Below are positions 51,840-59,483 of a stretch of 64,000 nt of DNA, in pieces. A program made the translations under genes and the position numbers. Location: contig CAVYYV010000005.1 in NCBI GenBank assembly GCA_963772815.1, positions 186,001 through 250,000 on the forward strand, given 5' to 3'. Positions within the stretch are counted from its first letter, which is position 1, and each line of letters opens with the position of its first letter. The DNA is from DATFFO01 sp963772815. Its GTDB lineage: Bacteria > Actinomycetota > Acidimicrobiia > Spongiisociales > ZC4RG35. The notes beneath the pieces were generated by a model. That model saw only the letters and a list, made by a program, of their open reading frames with translations, was not told where the DNA came from and did not search any database.

Positions 51840-53554
51840 CCCCGATCGACGGGGATCACCTCTACGCCGGATGGACGGGATACGACGACGACCTCCTGGC
51901 CCGGGTGGTCTTCCAGGGCAGATGCCACCTGGTCCGCCGACCATGCAGCGCCATCATCCTCGACCCGACTCCAGAGCCGAACCCGACCCCCGGTCAGCCG
52001 AGACACCGCACCGGCTATCTCTTCGTCGGGAGGGCCGATGAGCAGGATGAAGCGCGGCCCGCGCTCGGTAACAGGCTCGTGGGCGCGGTCGGCCCTGTAA
52101 ACCACCCAGTGAAAGCCGGCGATGGCCCCTGTCGTGGCCAGGATCCCGATCGGGAATCGCATGCTACGAACCGTCTCCGAGCCGAACGAGCCCTGGAACA
52201 GGTCGTCGAAGAGCATGAAGACACCTACGAGCAGGGAGATGACGGCGGTGATCCCTCCCAGGCCGAACAGGATGAACAGGTAAATGCGCCGTGTGAGTGA
52301 CCCGCGCTCGGCGTCGGGATCAACGTCGGCATGCCGCTCGATGCCTCGCCAGTAGATCCACCAGACCGGGGCCCCCACGACCAGCATGGTCACCGCCGCC
52401 AGCAGGGTGTTGATGGCGCTCTGTCCAACCGAGATCGCCGAGCCGCCCGCCACCACCTCGATGAAGGCCACGAGCACGGTGGCAACACCGGCTGCGGCCG
52501 TCAGCAGCCCTACCCCGGCCATCAAGTACTCGTAGATGCGACGGGCTTCGGTTCGCTCCCCGGCCGCCGCCTCCTCGAGAACGGCGTGGTGATACCACCA
52601 CACGATCATCCCCACCACCGCCGTCGCCAGAGCGGTTGGGAACCCATTGAAATGTATGGCCGGGTCGTCGGCCGCCGGCTGACCAATCAGCCAGACGAGT
52701 ATGTCGTACAGCACGGTGCTGGCCGCTGCGATTGCTGCTATCAGCCCGGCTGCCACGCCCGCCAGGAGCCCGTACCCGATCCACAGTGGGGTGTGCTCTT
52801 CGGTCGAGGCGGCCCTGATCCAGTAGAGGAACCACACGATTCCACCCACGACGAGCAGCGCCGCCCCCTCCAGGATCGGATTCTGGCCCCCGAACACCAC
52901 ACCCTCGCCGGTGGTTCCGATCAGCGTTCTCAGGCTGGCGGCCAGGAGACCGGCCGCGCCGATGGCCCCGGCACCCAGGCCGATCACCGAGCCGGCCAGA
53001 TGATGAAGTCTCCGCCGGCCGGGCGGTGAGAATCGGGCTTCCGCCAGCCAGTGCACCACCCAGACCGCGCCCCACACCAACAGCCGAGCCAGGGCAAGGC
53101 TGTCGTAGGGCTCCAGGGCCATCAGCCAGGCCAGCATCTGGTTGAGGGCGAACATCGAAACCACCAGGGCAGTGAGAGCCGACACCGTGATATAGAAGGC
53201 CCACCCCAGGGATCGGGCCTCCTTGTCGTCCCTGACCAGGTTGCGCCGGGCAGCCGCGGCCACCAACAAGTAGAGGGGGATGCCGATGACCGTGAAGGTG
53301 AGCCCCCGAGCCAGGTCGGTCTCGGATCTGATCAGCTCCGAGGTTCCCAACACCCTCCCCAGCAATCCGGAGAGCCCCACCGCCGAGACCACCAATAGGC
53401 CGTACAAGAGCAGGTATTGGAAGAAACGGCGTACGCCGGCCGCCTCGACTCCTCCGCCCTCGTCGTGGCCGGTCAGCCTCCGCACCCCCACCACGATCAA
53501 TGCGACCACGCCGGCCACCACCAGGAGTACCACGATCGGTCCCAGGATGGTCAT
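51836..53554 (-). CDS. DUF5671-domain polytopic membrane protein
   Basis: 572 residues with many predicted membrane segments (roughly 12) arranged as repeats. ILGPIVVLLVVAGVVALIVV begins the protein, and the repeated patterns RRFFQYLLLYGLLVVSAVGLSGLLGRVLG, RRIYEYLMAGVGLLTAAAGVATVL and RRIYLFILFGLGGITAVISLLV are hallmarks of DUF5671 units. Function unknown; a C-terminal soluble tail (FILLIGPPDEEIAGAVSRLTGG) follows. The start ATG overlaps the stop of the small upstream gene (ATGA) and has a GGAGGAAAG ribosome site. Confidence 0.88.
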   Translation of the reverse strand: MTILGPIVVLLVVAGVVALIVVGVRRLTGHDEGGGVEAAGVRRFFQYLLLYGLLVVSAVGLSGLLGRVLGTSELIRSETDLARGLTFTVIGIPLYLLVAAAARRNLVRDDKEARSLGWAFYITVSALTALVVSMFALNQMLAWLMALEPYDSLALARLLVWGAVWVVHWLAEARFSPPGRRRLHHLAGSVIGLGAGAIGAAGLLAASLRTLIGTTGEGVVFGGQNPILEGAALLVVGGIVWFLYWIRAASTEEHTPLWIGYGLLAGVAAGLIAAIAAASTVLYDILVWLIGQPAADDPAIHFNGFPTALATAVVGMIVWWYHHAVLEEAAAGERTEARRIYEYLMAGVGLLTAAAGVATVLVAFIEVVAGGSAISVGQSAINTLLAAVTMLVVGAPVWWIYWRGIERHADVDPDAERGSLTRRIYLFILFGLGGITAVISLLVGVFMLFDDLFQGSFGSETVRSMRFPIGILATTGAIAGFHWVVYRADRAHEPVTERGPRFILLIGPPDEEIAGAVSRLTGGRVRLWSRVEDDGAAWSADQVASALEDHPGQEVVVVSRPSGVEVIPVDRG

Positions 53555-53997
53555 GGCTTTCCTCCTCCGCAGTAGAACATCGGCCAGGGTTCGCCGGTGA
53601 TGAGCCAGCTGACCCCACTGCCACGAAGCTCGAACTGTTGCTGCTCGCTGTACTCCGAAGCATCGAAGGGACCGCCACCCGTATAGGTCATTTTCACCTC
53701 GACGCGGGCCGTGGAACCGGTGAGATTCGTATCCACCAGGACGACACGCGCCGATCGAGAGGTGAAGGCCCGGCCCAAGTCGGAGGCGTCGCAACCACTC
53801 GCCGGGTCGATCCAGGCGACTGCCGCCTCCTCGTCCCCCTCGAAGACATCCTGGAGATAAGCCTGGACTACACCCTCGGGCGTGGAAACGTCGATCTCCG
53901 GTGCGGGCCGGGTGGCGGCGACAATGACCGCCGCCAGCCCCAACACGACGACGGCGCCCACCACAATGGACAGGATTCGATTGGGGTGCATTGCCAT
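53551..53997 (-). CDS. Hypothetical membrane-anchored protein
   Basis: 148 residues from ATG 53997 (or the in-frame ATG at 53991). A single N-terminal membrane segment (ILSIVVGAVVVLGLAAVIVAA) is followed by a soluble domain (TPEGVVQAYLQDVFEGDEEAAVAWIDPASGC; VEVKMTYTGGGPFDASEYSEQQQFELRGSG) that resembles NTF2-like/DUF4878-type small domains on the outer face. It ends in MFYCGGGKP, perhaps with a Cys pairing to CDAS. Overlap with the next gene (ATGA) implies joint translation; the pair may work as one membrane complex. Confidence 0.8.
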   Translation of the reverse strand: MAMHPNRILSIVVGAVVVLGLAAVIVAATRPAPEIDVSTPEGVVQAYLQDVFEGDEEAAVAWIDPASGCDASDLGRAFTSRSARVVLVDTNLTGSTARVEVKMTYTGGGPFDASEYSEQQQFELRGSGVSWLITGEPWPMFYCGGGKP

Positions 53998-54078
53998 AAC
54001 CAAGATTATGACCAGCCGTGAGGGGCCCCTGTAGGGCCCATCGGCAGGTATCGGTCTCGATCGTGTAATGATGGAGAC

Positions 54079-54834
54079 ATGTGTGTTGATGCCGATGCCC
54101 AGCCGCCCATTCCCAGTACCGGTCGTGCCACCACCCGCTCGCTGAGACTCACCGCCGATGACGGAACGGTGTTCAATGCCTACGAGGCACTCGCAGCCGA
54201 CAGCCCCACCCCGGCCGCGGTCGTCGTACTGCCCGATGTGCGGGGACTGTTTCCCTTCTATGAGGGCCTGGCGGCCCGGATCGCCGAAGCCGGCTCCGAC
54301 TCGGTGGCCATCGATTACTTCGGACGGACGGCCGGAACCGACCCTCGGCCGGCCGACTTTCCATTCATGGATCACATCAGGCAGACGACATCGGCGGGGA
54401 TCAACGGCGATATCGCCGCCGCCGCCGAGCACCTCCGCAAACGCAGGGGAGACGTGTCGATCTTCACGCTCGGATTCTGTTTCGGAGGGGCCTGCTCCTG
54501 GCAGGCCACCACCCATGGGCTGGGTCTAGCCGGTGCAATCGGGTTCTACGGAAAGCCCGACGCGGACCGCCCGGCCGGAGACGGGCCCTTCCTCGACCGG
54601 GTCGGCCTGGTCGAGGCTCCCATCCTGGCCCTGATGGGCGGCGCCGACCCGTCCATTCCCGCCGAGACCATCGAGGATCTCGACGGTGCCCTGGGAGCGG
54701 CGGGTGTCGAGCATGAGGTCGTCACCTACCCCGGCGCCCCGCACTCCTTCTTCGATCGCAAGCAGGAGGATTTCTCCGATGAGTCGGCCGACGCCTGGAA
54801 GCGGGTGCTGGCCTTCGTCTCGTCCCATTCCTGA
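54079..54834 (+). CDS. Dienelactone hydrolase-family protein
   Basis: 251 residues with an alpha/beta-hydrolase fold. The nucleophile is the Cys in TLGFCFGGACSW (about residue 135), as in dienelactone hydrolases. The Asp lies near LALMGGADPSIP and the His in YPGAPHSFFDRKQEDFS. The conserved RGLFPFYEGLAARIAEAG segment is also present. Dienelactone hydrolases open the lactone ring in aromatic degradation, but many homologues are general esterases. The gene has its own promoter region and is divergent from the preceding minus-strand genes. Confidence 0.92.
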   Translation: MCVDADAQPPIPSTGRATTRSLRLTADDGTVFNAYEALAADSPTPAAVVVLPDVRGLFPFYEGLAARIAEAGSDSVAIDYFGRTAGTDPRPADFPFMDHIRQTTSAGINGDIAAAAEHLRKRRGDVSIFTLGFCFGGACSWQATTHGLGLAGAIGFYGKPDADRPAGDGPFLDRVGLVEAPILALMGGADPSIPAETIEDLDGALGAAGVEHEVVTYPGAPHSFFDRKQEDFSDESADAWKRVLAFVSSHS

Positions 54835-54852
54835 CGACCGTACCTTCGACCC

Positions 54853-55830
54853 TCATCGGCAGGTCCAATGGCGCCATCCACCGAAGTCGTATACGAGCCA
54901 TGCCGCCACGGCCACATTCGCCTCGGGGTTGAAGATGGAGGCGCCGGGGAACCCAGCGTTGGCGGCACGACCCGACCAGTACTTGGGGAGGTGCTGGAAC
55001 AGCCCGCTGGCTCCCGAACGCCGGTTGCGCGCATAGGGGTCGCCCCGGGACTCACACGACATCACCCGCAGGGCACGATCCACGTCAGCGGGCCTGAAAT
55101 AGGCTTCGACAAGGGATCGCCACGCCCCCACGCCGCTTCCCGGCGACCATTCTGATAACCCCAGCTGCGTGGCGTAGGCATCTACAACGGTGGTCGGGAT
55201 CGTGGGCACATCGGTGGGGACGGGAAGTTGAAGGGCACGGGTCAGGAAGGTGGCCATCTCGGCGCGGGTGACCGGGCGCTCGGGGCAGAAAGTGGCCTCT
55301 CCACATCCGGCCGTGATCCCGGACGCGGCCAAGCGGGCGATGTCGCTCTCGAAGACGCTTCCGTCGTCGTCGACGAACGGGTCCTCACCGGCTTTCGGCA
55401 GATGCAGAGCTCTGGCCAGGAGGCCGGCCATCTGCCCTCGAGTCACCGACTCGTCGGGACAGAAAATCCCCGGCCCGCATCCGCGGGTGATGCCGGCATC
55501 GGCAATCGCCCCGATATCACCGGCAAAGGGGCTCTGGGCAGCGTCGGCGAATTGGGCGGGGGACGCATCCAGTCCCAGGGCCCTGGTCAGGAAGGCAGCC
55601 ATCTCACCCCGGGTGACTGGATCGTCGGGGCAAAATCGCCACTCGCCGCAGCCGGAGGTGATGCCGGCTGCCCAGAGGGCATTCACCGCGGGCTCGAAGA
55701 TCGATCCGTCGACGTCGACAAAAGGGCCCTTGCCGTCCGGTGCCGGCTGATCCGCCAGGGCCGGCGCCGAGAGTGTGGTAGTCGCCACCAGTGCCAAGAC
55801 CAGGCACGCGACGATTCGGTTCTTGTTCAT
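54853..55830 (-). CDS. Secreted SLH-like repeat protein with C-terminal lytic transglycosylase (SLT-like) domain
   Basis: 325 residues. A Sec signal (RIVACLVLALVATTTLSAPALA) precedes three SLH-like repeats at about residues 34-205, each with GITxGCG...FCPD/E...VTR.EMA.FLTRAL cores. The C-terminal domain (about 220-325) has YFRPADVDRALRVMSCESRGD, with the catalytic Glu in SCESRGD, then SGASGLFQHLPKYW and NPEANVAVAAWLVYDFGGWRHW. These are lysozyme-like/SLT motifs, so it probably cleaves peptidoglycan at the cell surface. The repeats are diverged in sequence, unlike those at 50653. ATG 55830 follows AGGTGAT. Confidence 0.92.
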   Translation of the reverse strand: MNKNRIVACLVLALVATTTLSAPALADQPAPDGKGPFVDVDGSIFEPAVNALWAAGITSGCGEWRFCPDDPVTRGEMAAFLTRALGLDASPAQFADAAQSPFAGDIGAIADAGITRGCGPGIFCPDESVTRGQMAGLLARALHLPKAGEDPFVDDDGSVFESDIARLAASGITAGCGEATFCPERPVTRAEMATFLTRALQLPVPTDVPTIPTTVVDAYATQLGLSEWSPGSGVGAWRSLVEAYFRPADVDRALRVMSCESRGDPYARNRRSGASGLFQHLPKYWSGRAANAGFPGASIFNPEANVAVAAWLVYDFGGWRHWTCR

Positions 55831-55945
55831 GAGGATCACCTGCGCTTGACCTCGTGGGTCGGCTCGGGTACGCCGCGCTCGCGCCATCTCCCGATTGGCG
55901 GCGAGTGAGACCGGCGTTGGCGGCCGATCTGAGGCTGAGAATGAC

Positions 55946-55967
55946 AAAACCCCGAGTCTCCCCGGGG
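55946..55967 (-). terminator. Terminator-like hairpin upstream of the SLT-like gene
   Basis: On the minus strand CCCCG (55967-55963) pairs with CGGGG (55954-55950), followed directly by TTTT (55949-55946), the form of a Rho-independent terminator. It lies 116 bases ahead of the SLH/SLT gene on the same strand, where no upstream gene on that strand ends, so it could be a transcription attenuator in a long 5' leader. A c-di-AMP riboswitch was considered but not supported. Confidence 0.35.
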
Positions 55968-56093
55968 CGTTAGTGCGCAGCAATGCTTGCTGCAGACAGC
56001 AACCCTATCCGATTGGCGGATTAGCAGGTAATCGAAAACACCGGGATAGCGGCGTGGACCACCTCGACCACCGACCAGTTAGCGTGGGTCGCC

Positions 56094-56282
56094 ATGGAAC
56101 AGGAGTGGTACTACTGCCTCGAGCATCACACCGTCGAGCCCAAGCTGGGGTGCCGGGTCACGGAGAGACTCGGGCCCTACACGACCAGGCAGGAGGCGGC
56201 CCACGCCCTGGAGAAAGTGGAACGGCGCAACGAGGAGTGGGAAGAGGATCCGGACTGGAAGGACACGGAGGAAGAGGAATAG
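56094..56282 (+). CDS. Small conserved actinobacterial hypothetical protein
   Basis: 62 residues, acidic at the C-terminus (WEEDPDWKDTEEEE). MEQEWYYCLEHHTVEPKLGCRVTERLGPYTTRQEAAHALEKVE is a pattern widespread in small actinobacterial proteins: a Cys/His-rich segment (YCLEHHTVE...GC) followed by a helical repeat. Zinc binding is possible. It precedes the peroxidase-like gene by 3 bases, so the two are probably cotranscribed. Confidence 0.85.
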   Translation: MEQEWYYCLEHHTVEPKLGCRVTERLGPYTTRQEAAHALEKVERRNEEWEEDPDWKDTEEEE

Positions 56283-56285
56283 ACC

Positions 56286-56846
56286 ATGCCGATCAGCCGC
56301 TTCCCGGTATCTGAGCTGTCCCAGCTCCCCGAGGACCTACGGGCCCGCATCGAGCCGCTTGCCGAGCGCACCGGTTTCGTGCCCAACGTGTTCCTGGGAA
56401 TGTCCCATCGCCCCGACGAGCTGCGGGCATTCATGGACTATCACGATGCACTCATGGATCGGGACTCCGGCCTGACCAAGGCGGACAGGGAGATGGTCGT
56501 CGTGGCGACCAGCGCCGCCAACGACTGTCTCTACTGCATCGTCGCCCATGGGGCGATCCTACGGATTCGCACTAAGGACTCCGAGATCGCCGACCGGATC
56601 ACCGCAAACTGGCGCACGGCACCGGTCACCGATCGCCAGCGAGTCATGCTCGGTTTCGCCGTCAAGGCGGCCCGGGTACCCGAAGAGATCGGCCCGGCGG
56701 ATTTCGATGCTCTTCACGAGGCGGGCTTCAGCGATGACGACATCTGGGACATCGGGTCGATAACCGCCCTGTTCGCCCTCTCCAACCGGATCGCCCACCT
56801 CGCCGATCTCCAGCCCAACGCCGAGTTCTTCACCATGGGTCGCTAG
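56286..56846 (+). CDS. Peroxidase-related (AhpD/carboxymuconolactone decarboxylase-like) protein
   Basis: 186 residues. The catalytic CxxC motif is in NDCLYCIVAHGAIL (about residues 80-93), with the upstream Glu in DREMVVVATSAAN and the conserved His after the CxxC. VMLGFAVKAARVPEEI and LHEAGFSDDDIWDIGSITALFALSNRIAH complete the AhpD-like fold. AhpD supports peroxide reduction by passing electrons to a peroxiredoxin. The ATG follows AGGAATAG and lies 3 bases after the preceding gene. Confidence 0.92.
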   Translation: MPISRFPVSELSQLPEDLRARIEPLAERTGFVPNVFLGMSHRPDELRAFMDYHDALMDRDSGLTKADREMVVVATSAANDCLYCIVAHGAILRIRTKDSEIADRITANWRTAPVTDRQRVMLGFAVKAARVPEEIGPADFDALHEAGFSDDDIWDIGSITALFALSNRIAHLADLQPNAEFFTMGR

Positions 56847-56891
56847 AGGCGCGAAAAACAACCGCACGTTTCTCTTGCCAAACCGGTTGGC

Positions 56892-56905
56892 CGAACGTAT
56901 GTTCG
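56892..56905. promoter_or_regulatory. LexA (SOS) box
   Basis: CGAACGTATGTTCG is a perfect 14-bp match to the Gram-positive/actinobacterial LexA operator CGAACRNRYGTTCG. It sits 6 bases upstream of ATG 56911, overlapping the alternative ATG at 56899, in front of the gene broken by the IS256-family element. The gene is therefore a candidate DNA-damage-inducible gene. Confidence 0.85.
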
Positions 56906-56990
56906 GTCCGATGGATGACGACCTGGCGGTGCTCGAGAAGCGCTACGGCGACCGACCGGACAGCCCCGAGCTGGCAGCGCTCACCATGCG

Positions 56991-56999
56991 CCGCAACCG
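56991..56999. repeat. Target-site duplication, left copy (CCGCAACCG)
   Basis: The 9 bases CCGCAACCG directly abut the left end of the element and are repeated exactly at 58416-58424. IS256-family elements duplicate 8-9 bp on insertion. Confidence 0.92.
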
Positions 57000-57036
57000 G
57001 GTCAAGTCCTGAGGCTCCTGTAAACGGGTGGCCGAG
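57000..57036 (+). repeat. Left terminal inverted repeat of the IS256-family element
   Basis: This 37-bp end matches the right end (58376-58415, reversed) at most positions: GGT.A.GTCCT.AGG.TCC, TGTAAACG, then GGTGGCC and GAG with small gaps. Confidence 0.85.
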
Positions 57037-57039
57037 CGT

Positions 57040-58332
57040 TCATGCCACTTCCTTCTTGTCTTGTGTTTGGTCGTTGTCGTCGTGTTCGGTTGAGGGTTCG
57101 AGTTCGAGCTCTTGGCGGAGGGCTCGGAGCTGGAGTCGTTCGAGGTCGCTGATTCCGACTGTTCTCCACCGGTCGGCGCAGCGGATGAGGGTGGCGAACA
57201 CGAGCTTCATGGCTGAGCGTTCCTCCAGGAGGCGGGGGATGACCTTGGTGCGGCGGCGTTCTTCGGCGAAGGACCTCTCCACCAGGTTGGTGGTTCGTAC
57301 CCAGCGGCGATGCCGCACCGGCACCCGATGCACTGCCAGGAGCGCCTCGAGGTCGTCTTCGAGACAGGCCACCGCGGCAGGGAACTCCCGCTGGTAGCGG
57401 TTGATGACCCGGTCGGCCTGGGCCCGGGCGGTATCGAGGGTTGGGGCGTCCCTAATGGCCCGGACCTCGGCCATCACCTCGGCCGAACCTTCCTCGGGGA
57501 GCTTGGCTCGGATGTTGGCCAGCCGGTGGAACCAACAGCGCAGTCTGATCGAAGAGGAGAACACCTTCTCGATAGCCTTGATCAGCCCCGGCGCCCCATC
57601 GGAGGTCACAGAGGTCGGCATCCGCAGGCCTCGACGGATCATGTGGTGGAAGAACTCGGTCCAGTCGGCTTCCGACTCCCGGTTGCCCACCCCCAGATGC
57701 AACAGGTGCTTGCGGCCGTCCGAGCCGATGCCCCAGCCCACCAGCACCGCCTCTTTGGCGCCGTGGCGGCGCAACGACTCATAGATGCCGTCCACGAATA
57801 GATATTCGACTTCGATGTCGGACAGGTCCCGAGAACAGAAGGCTTCGAATTGTTCCCACAGCCGATCGGTCACCTCCGACACTGCTGTCTTGGAGATCAC
57901 CAGCTCCCCAGTCGAGTCCCGGAAGGCGTCCTCGACGTCTCGGGTGGACAAGCCCCGGGCGTACATCTCGGTCACCAGCCGCTCCAAGACCTCCGAGTTG
58001 CCCTCCAGAAAACCCATCAGCGTCGACCGGAACGGCACCCCGGCGTCGCGCACCTGGGGCACACGCACCCCAATCCGGCCCTCTCCGGTGCGGATATCCC
58101 GGTCCTCATAACCGTTGCGCCATCCCCGATGACCCGCTTCTTCCTCTCGGGGCTGATAACGGCCCCGGCCGCCCAAGAAGTCAGCCTGCTCGCTCTCAAG
58201 GAGAGACTGCACCACCAGCCGGGTGGCGGTTGCCACCACCTCCGAGATCAGATTCACTTCCTCGTCGGCTCCGCCGGCCAACAACCGGTCCAGCTCCTCG
58301 CGTGCCATCACAGACGGCGCTACCTTCCTCAT
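57040..58332 (-). CDS. IS256-family transposase
   Basis: 430 residues (start ATG 58332). DDE catalytic residues are D181 in LFVDGIYES, D245 in VTSDGAPGL and E352 in NLVERSFAEERRRTK. The C266-x2-H269 motif (CWFHR) is the family C/H signature. The Mutator-type (pfam00872) blocks REEEAGHRGWRNGYEDR and VPQVRDAGVPF precede. The gene is full length and uninterrupted. Antisense to the broken host gene, it uses its own promoter near the right end. Confidence 0.96.
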   Translation of the reverse strand: MRKVAPSVMAREELDRLLAGGADEEVNLISEVVATATRLVVQSLLESEQADFLGGRGRYQPREEEAGHRGWRNGYEDRDIRTGEGRIGVRVPQVRDAGVPFRSTLMGFLEGNSEVLERLVTEMYARGLSTRDVEDAFRDSTGELVISKTAVSEVTDRLWEQFEAFCSRDLSDIEVEYLFVDGIYESLRRHGAKEAVLVGWGIGSDGRKHLLHLGVGNRESEADWTEFFHHMIRRGLRMPTSVTSDGAPGLIKAIEKVFSSSIRLRCWFHRLANIRAKLPEEGSAEVMAEVRAIRDAPTLDTARAQADRVINRYQREFPAAVACLEDDLEALLAVHRVPVRHRRWVRTTNLVERSFAEERRRTKVIPRLLEERSAMKLVFATLIRCADRWRTVGISDLERLQLRALRQELELEPSTEHDDNDQTQDKKEVA

Positions 58333-58375
58333 TGGCCCGACCTCCTTGTCGTGCGTTGCTTGCTCGACATGGTGG

Positions 58376-58415
58376 CTCGGGCCACCGACGTTTACAGGGA
58401 ACCTAGGACATCACC
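58376..58415 (-). repeat. Right terminal inverted repeat of the IS256-family element
   Basis: Reversed copy of the left terminal repeat, ending at 58415 next to the right target copy. It includes the region between the transposase start and the element end and probably the transposase promoter. Confidence 0.85.
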
Positions 58416-58424
58416 CCGCAACCG
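58416..58424. repeat. Target-site duplication, right copy (CCGCAACCG)
   Basis: Exact copy of 56991-56999. Removing the element and one copy restores an uninterrupted reading frame through the junction. Confidence 0.92.
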
Positions 58425-59162
58425 TGCCCGGGCACGTATGGAGGCATTGGTCCGTCAGATCTCCGAGCTCGAGGTTGAGCTGATGCGGCTGCGCTTGGAG
58501 GACGATCGGATGGAGGGGGTCCGGCGCCTGCTGGCTGAGGATCTGGCCGATCGTTTCAGATCCCTCCAGGGCGAGGGCTGGTCGCCACATCCGGTCGTCG
58601 GGTACAGGCTTTGGACCATCGACGAGCGAGAACGCCTGGTTGGTGCGACCGGCAGACCCTGGGAACGACCCTTCATGATCGCCGCCTGCGAATCCGCCCA
58701 ACCGGGTGATGAACTCCCTCACACGGCCCACAGATGCTCGGAATTCGGACACGGGTGCGGCATCTATGCCGTGAAGAAGGTGGGCTCACTGACCACCATC
58801 CGTCCAGAGCGACGCTGGGTAATGGGGATCGTGCTGCTGACGGGGAAGGTAGTCGAGCACGAGCACGGCTACAGGGGAGCGAGAGCGAGATGTCGCCGCA
58901 GCCCTGGCGATCGGCGACGAGGGACATCTGGCGACCGCCGACCTGGCGGTCCTGGAACGGCTCTTCGCCAGCCCCGGGGCCACGATCGATCAGGCCGGCG
59001 AATCGGGCCCGGGACCCGGCAATCGGCTGGCAGTGGTCGAGGTCATGGAGAGATTGGAAAGGAGGATCGAGAGATGGACATAGGAAAACAGGAAAGAGTG
59101 ATCATGGTCGAGCCGCTGGGCCCGGACTCCGCTCCCATATCGGTCGTGGACCCCGGGCCGGT

Positions 59163-59483
59163 TCAGATGAGCCAGCGCAACAGCCACAGTGAGGACATCC
59201 CTGCCACCAGAACCCAGACCAACGAGCGCGTGCGCCAACCGACCAACCCTCCCACCGCCAGCGAGACGAGCTCGACGGGCCCCACCGTGCCCCCGCCTTC
59301 CTCGCCATAGAGCAGGGACACGACCAGCGCCGCCATCACCGCCGGCGCCACGAACCGAAGAGCCTGGCGAATGGCGGGCGGAACCGATCGGTCGGCCAAG
59401 CTGAGGATAAAGATCGAGCGCAGTAGGTAGCTGCCCACTCCCACCAGGGCGGTGGCGATCAATGCCAGCCACCACAGCGTCAT
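59163..59483 (-). CDS. azlD: Branched-chain amino acid exporter small subunit (AzlD family)
   Basis: 106 residues with three to four membrane segments. LWWLALIATALVGVGSYLLRSIFIL begins with the family's G-x-G-S-YLLR pattern, followed by VPPAIRQALRFVAPAVMAALV. ATG 59483 overlaps the AzlC stop (ATGA), as in almost all azlCD pairs. It works with AzlC to export branched-chain amino acids or analogues. Confidence 0.92.
   Translation of the reverse strand: MTLWWLALIATALVGVGSYLLRSIFILSLADRSVPPAIRQALRFVAPAVMAALVVSLLYGEEGGGTVGPVELVSLAVGGLVGWRTRSLVWVLVAGMSSLWLLRWLI

Larger units (their letters stand above)
57000..58415 (-). mobile_element. IS256-family insertion sequence, complete (1416 bp)
   Basis: The element has imperfect terminal inverted repeats and a single intact transposase gene, and is flanked by a perfect 9-bp direct repeat. 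The left end starts GGTCAAGTCCTGAGGCTCC and the right end, read outward on the opposite strand, GGTGATGTCCTAGGTTCCC; both then run into TGTAAACG. A length of 1.4 kb matches the family. Perfect target copies and an intact transposase imply a recent insertion that could still move. Confidence 0.95.
56911..59083 (+). pseudogene. SOS-box gene of unknown function, interrupted by an IS256-family element
   Basis: Excising 57000-58415 and one 9-bp target copy rejoins one reading frame: MDDDLAVLEKRYGDRPDSP...LTMRRNR joins ARARMEALVRQISELEVELM. The product (roughly 250 residues) has a coiled coil (ALVRQISELEVELMRLRLED), then YRLWTIDERERLVG and CSEFGHGCGIYAVKK, a pattern of an uncharacterised actinobacterial family with a C-x-CGIYA-type motif, and VVEHEHGYR. 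A further apparent shift at the G4 run 58874-58877 leads to ERDVAAALAIGDEGHLATADLAVLERL and a stop at 59081-59083. In the present sequence translation stops at 57010-57012 inside the element. Confidence 0.85.

Noticed and set aside
55831..56090. c-di-AMP (ydaO) riboswitch before the cell-wall hydrolase gene
   Set aside because: The 3' part loosely resembles the aptamer (CCGA...GAGG...AAGCGC) but the conserved GGGGUGAA-type and CUAACC segments are not present; a covariance search would be needed.
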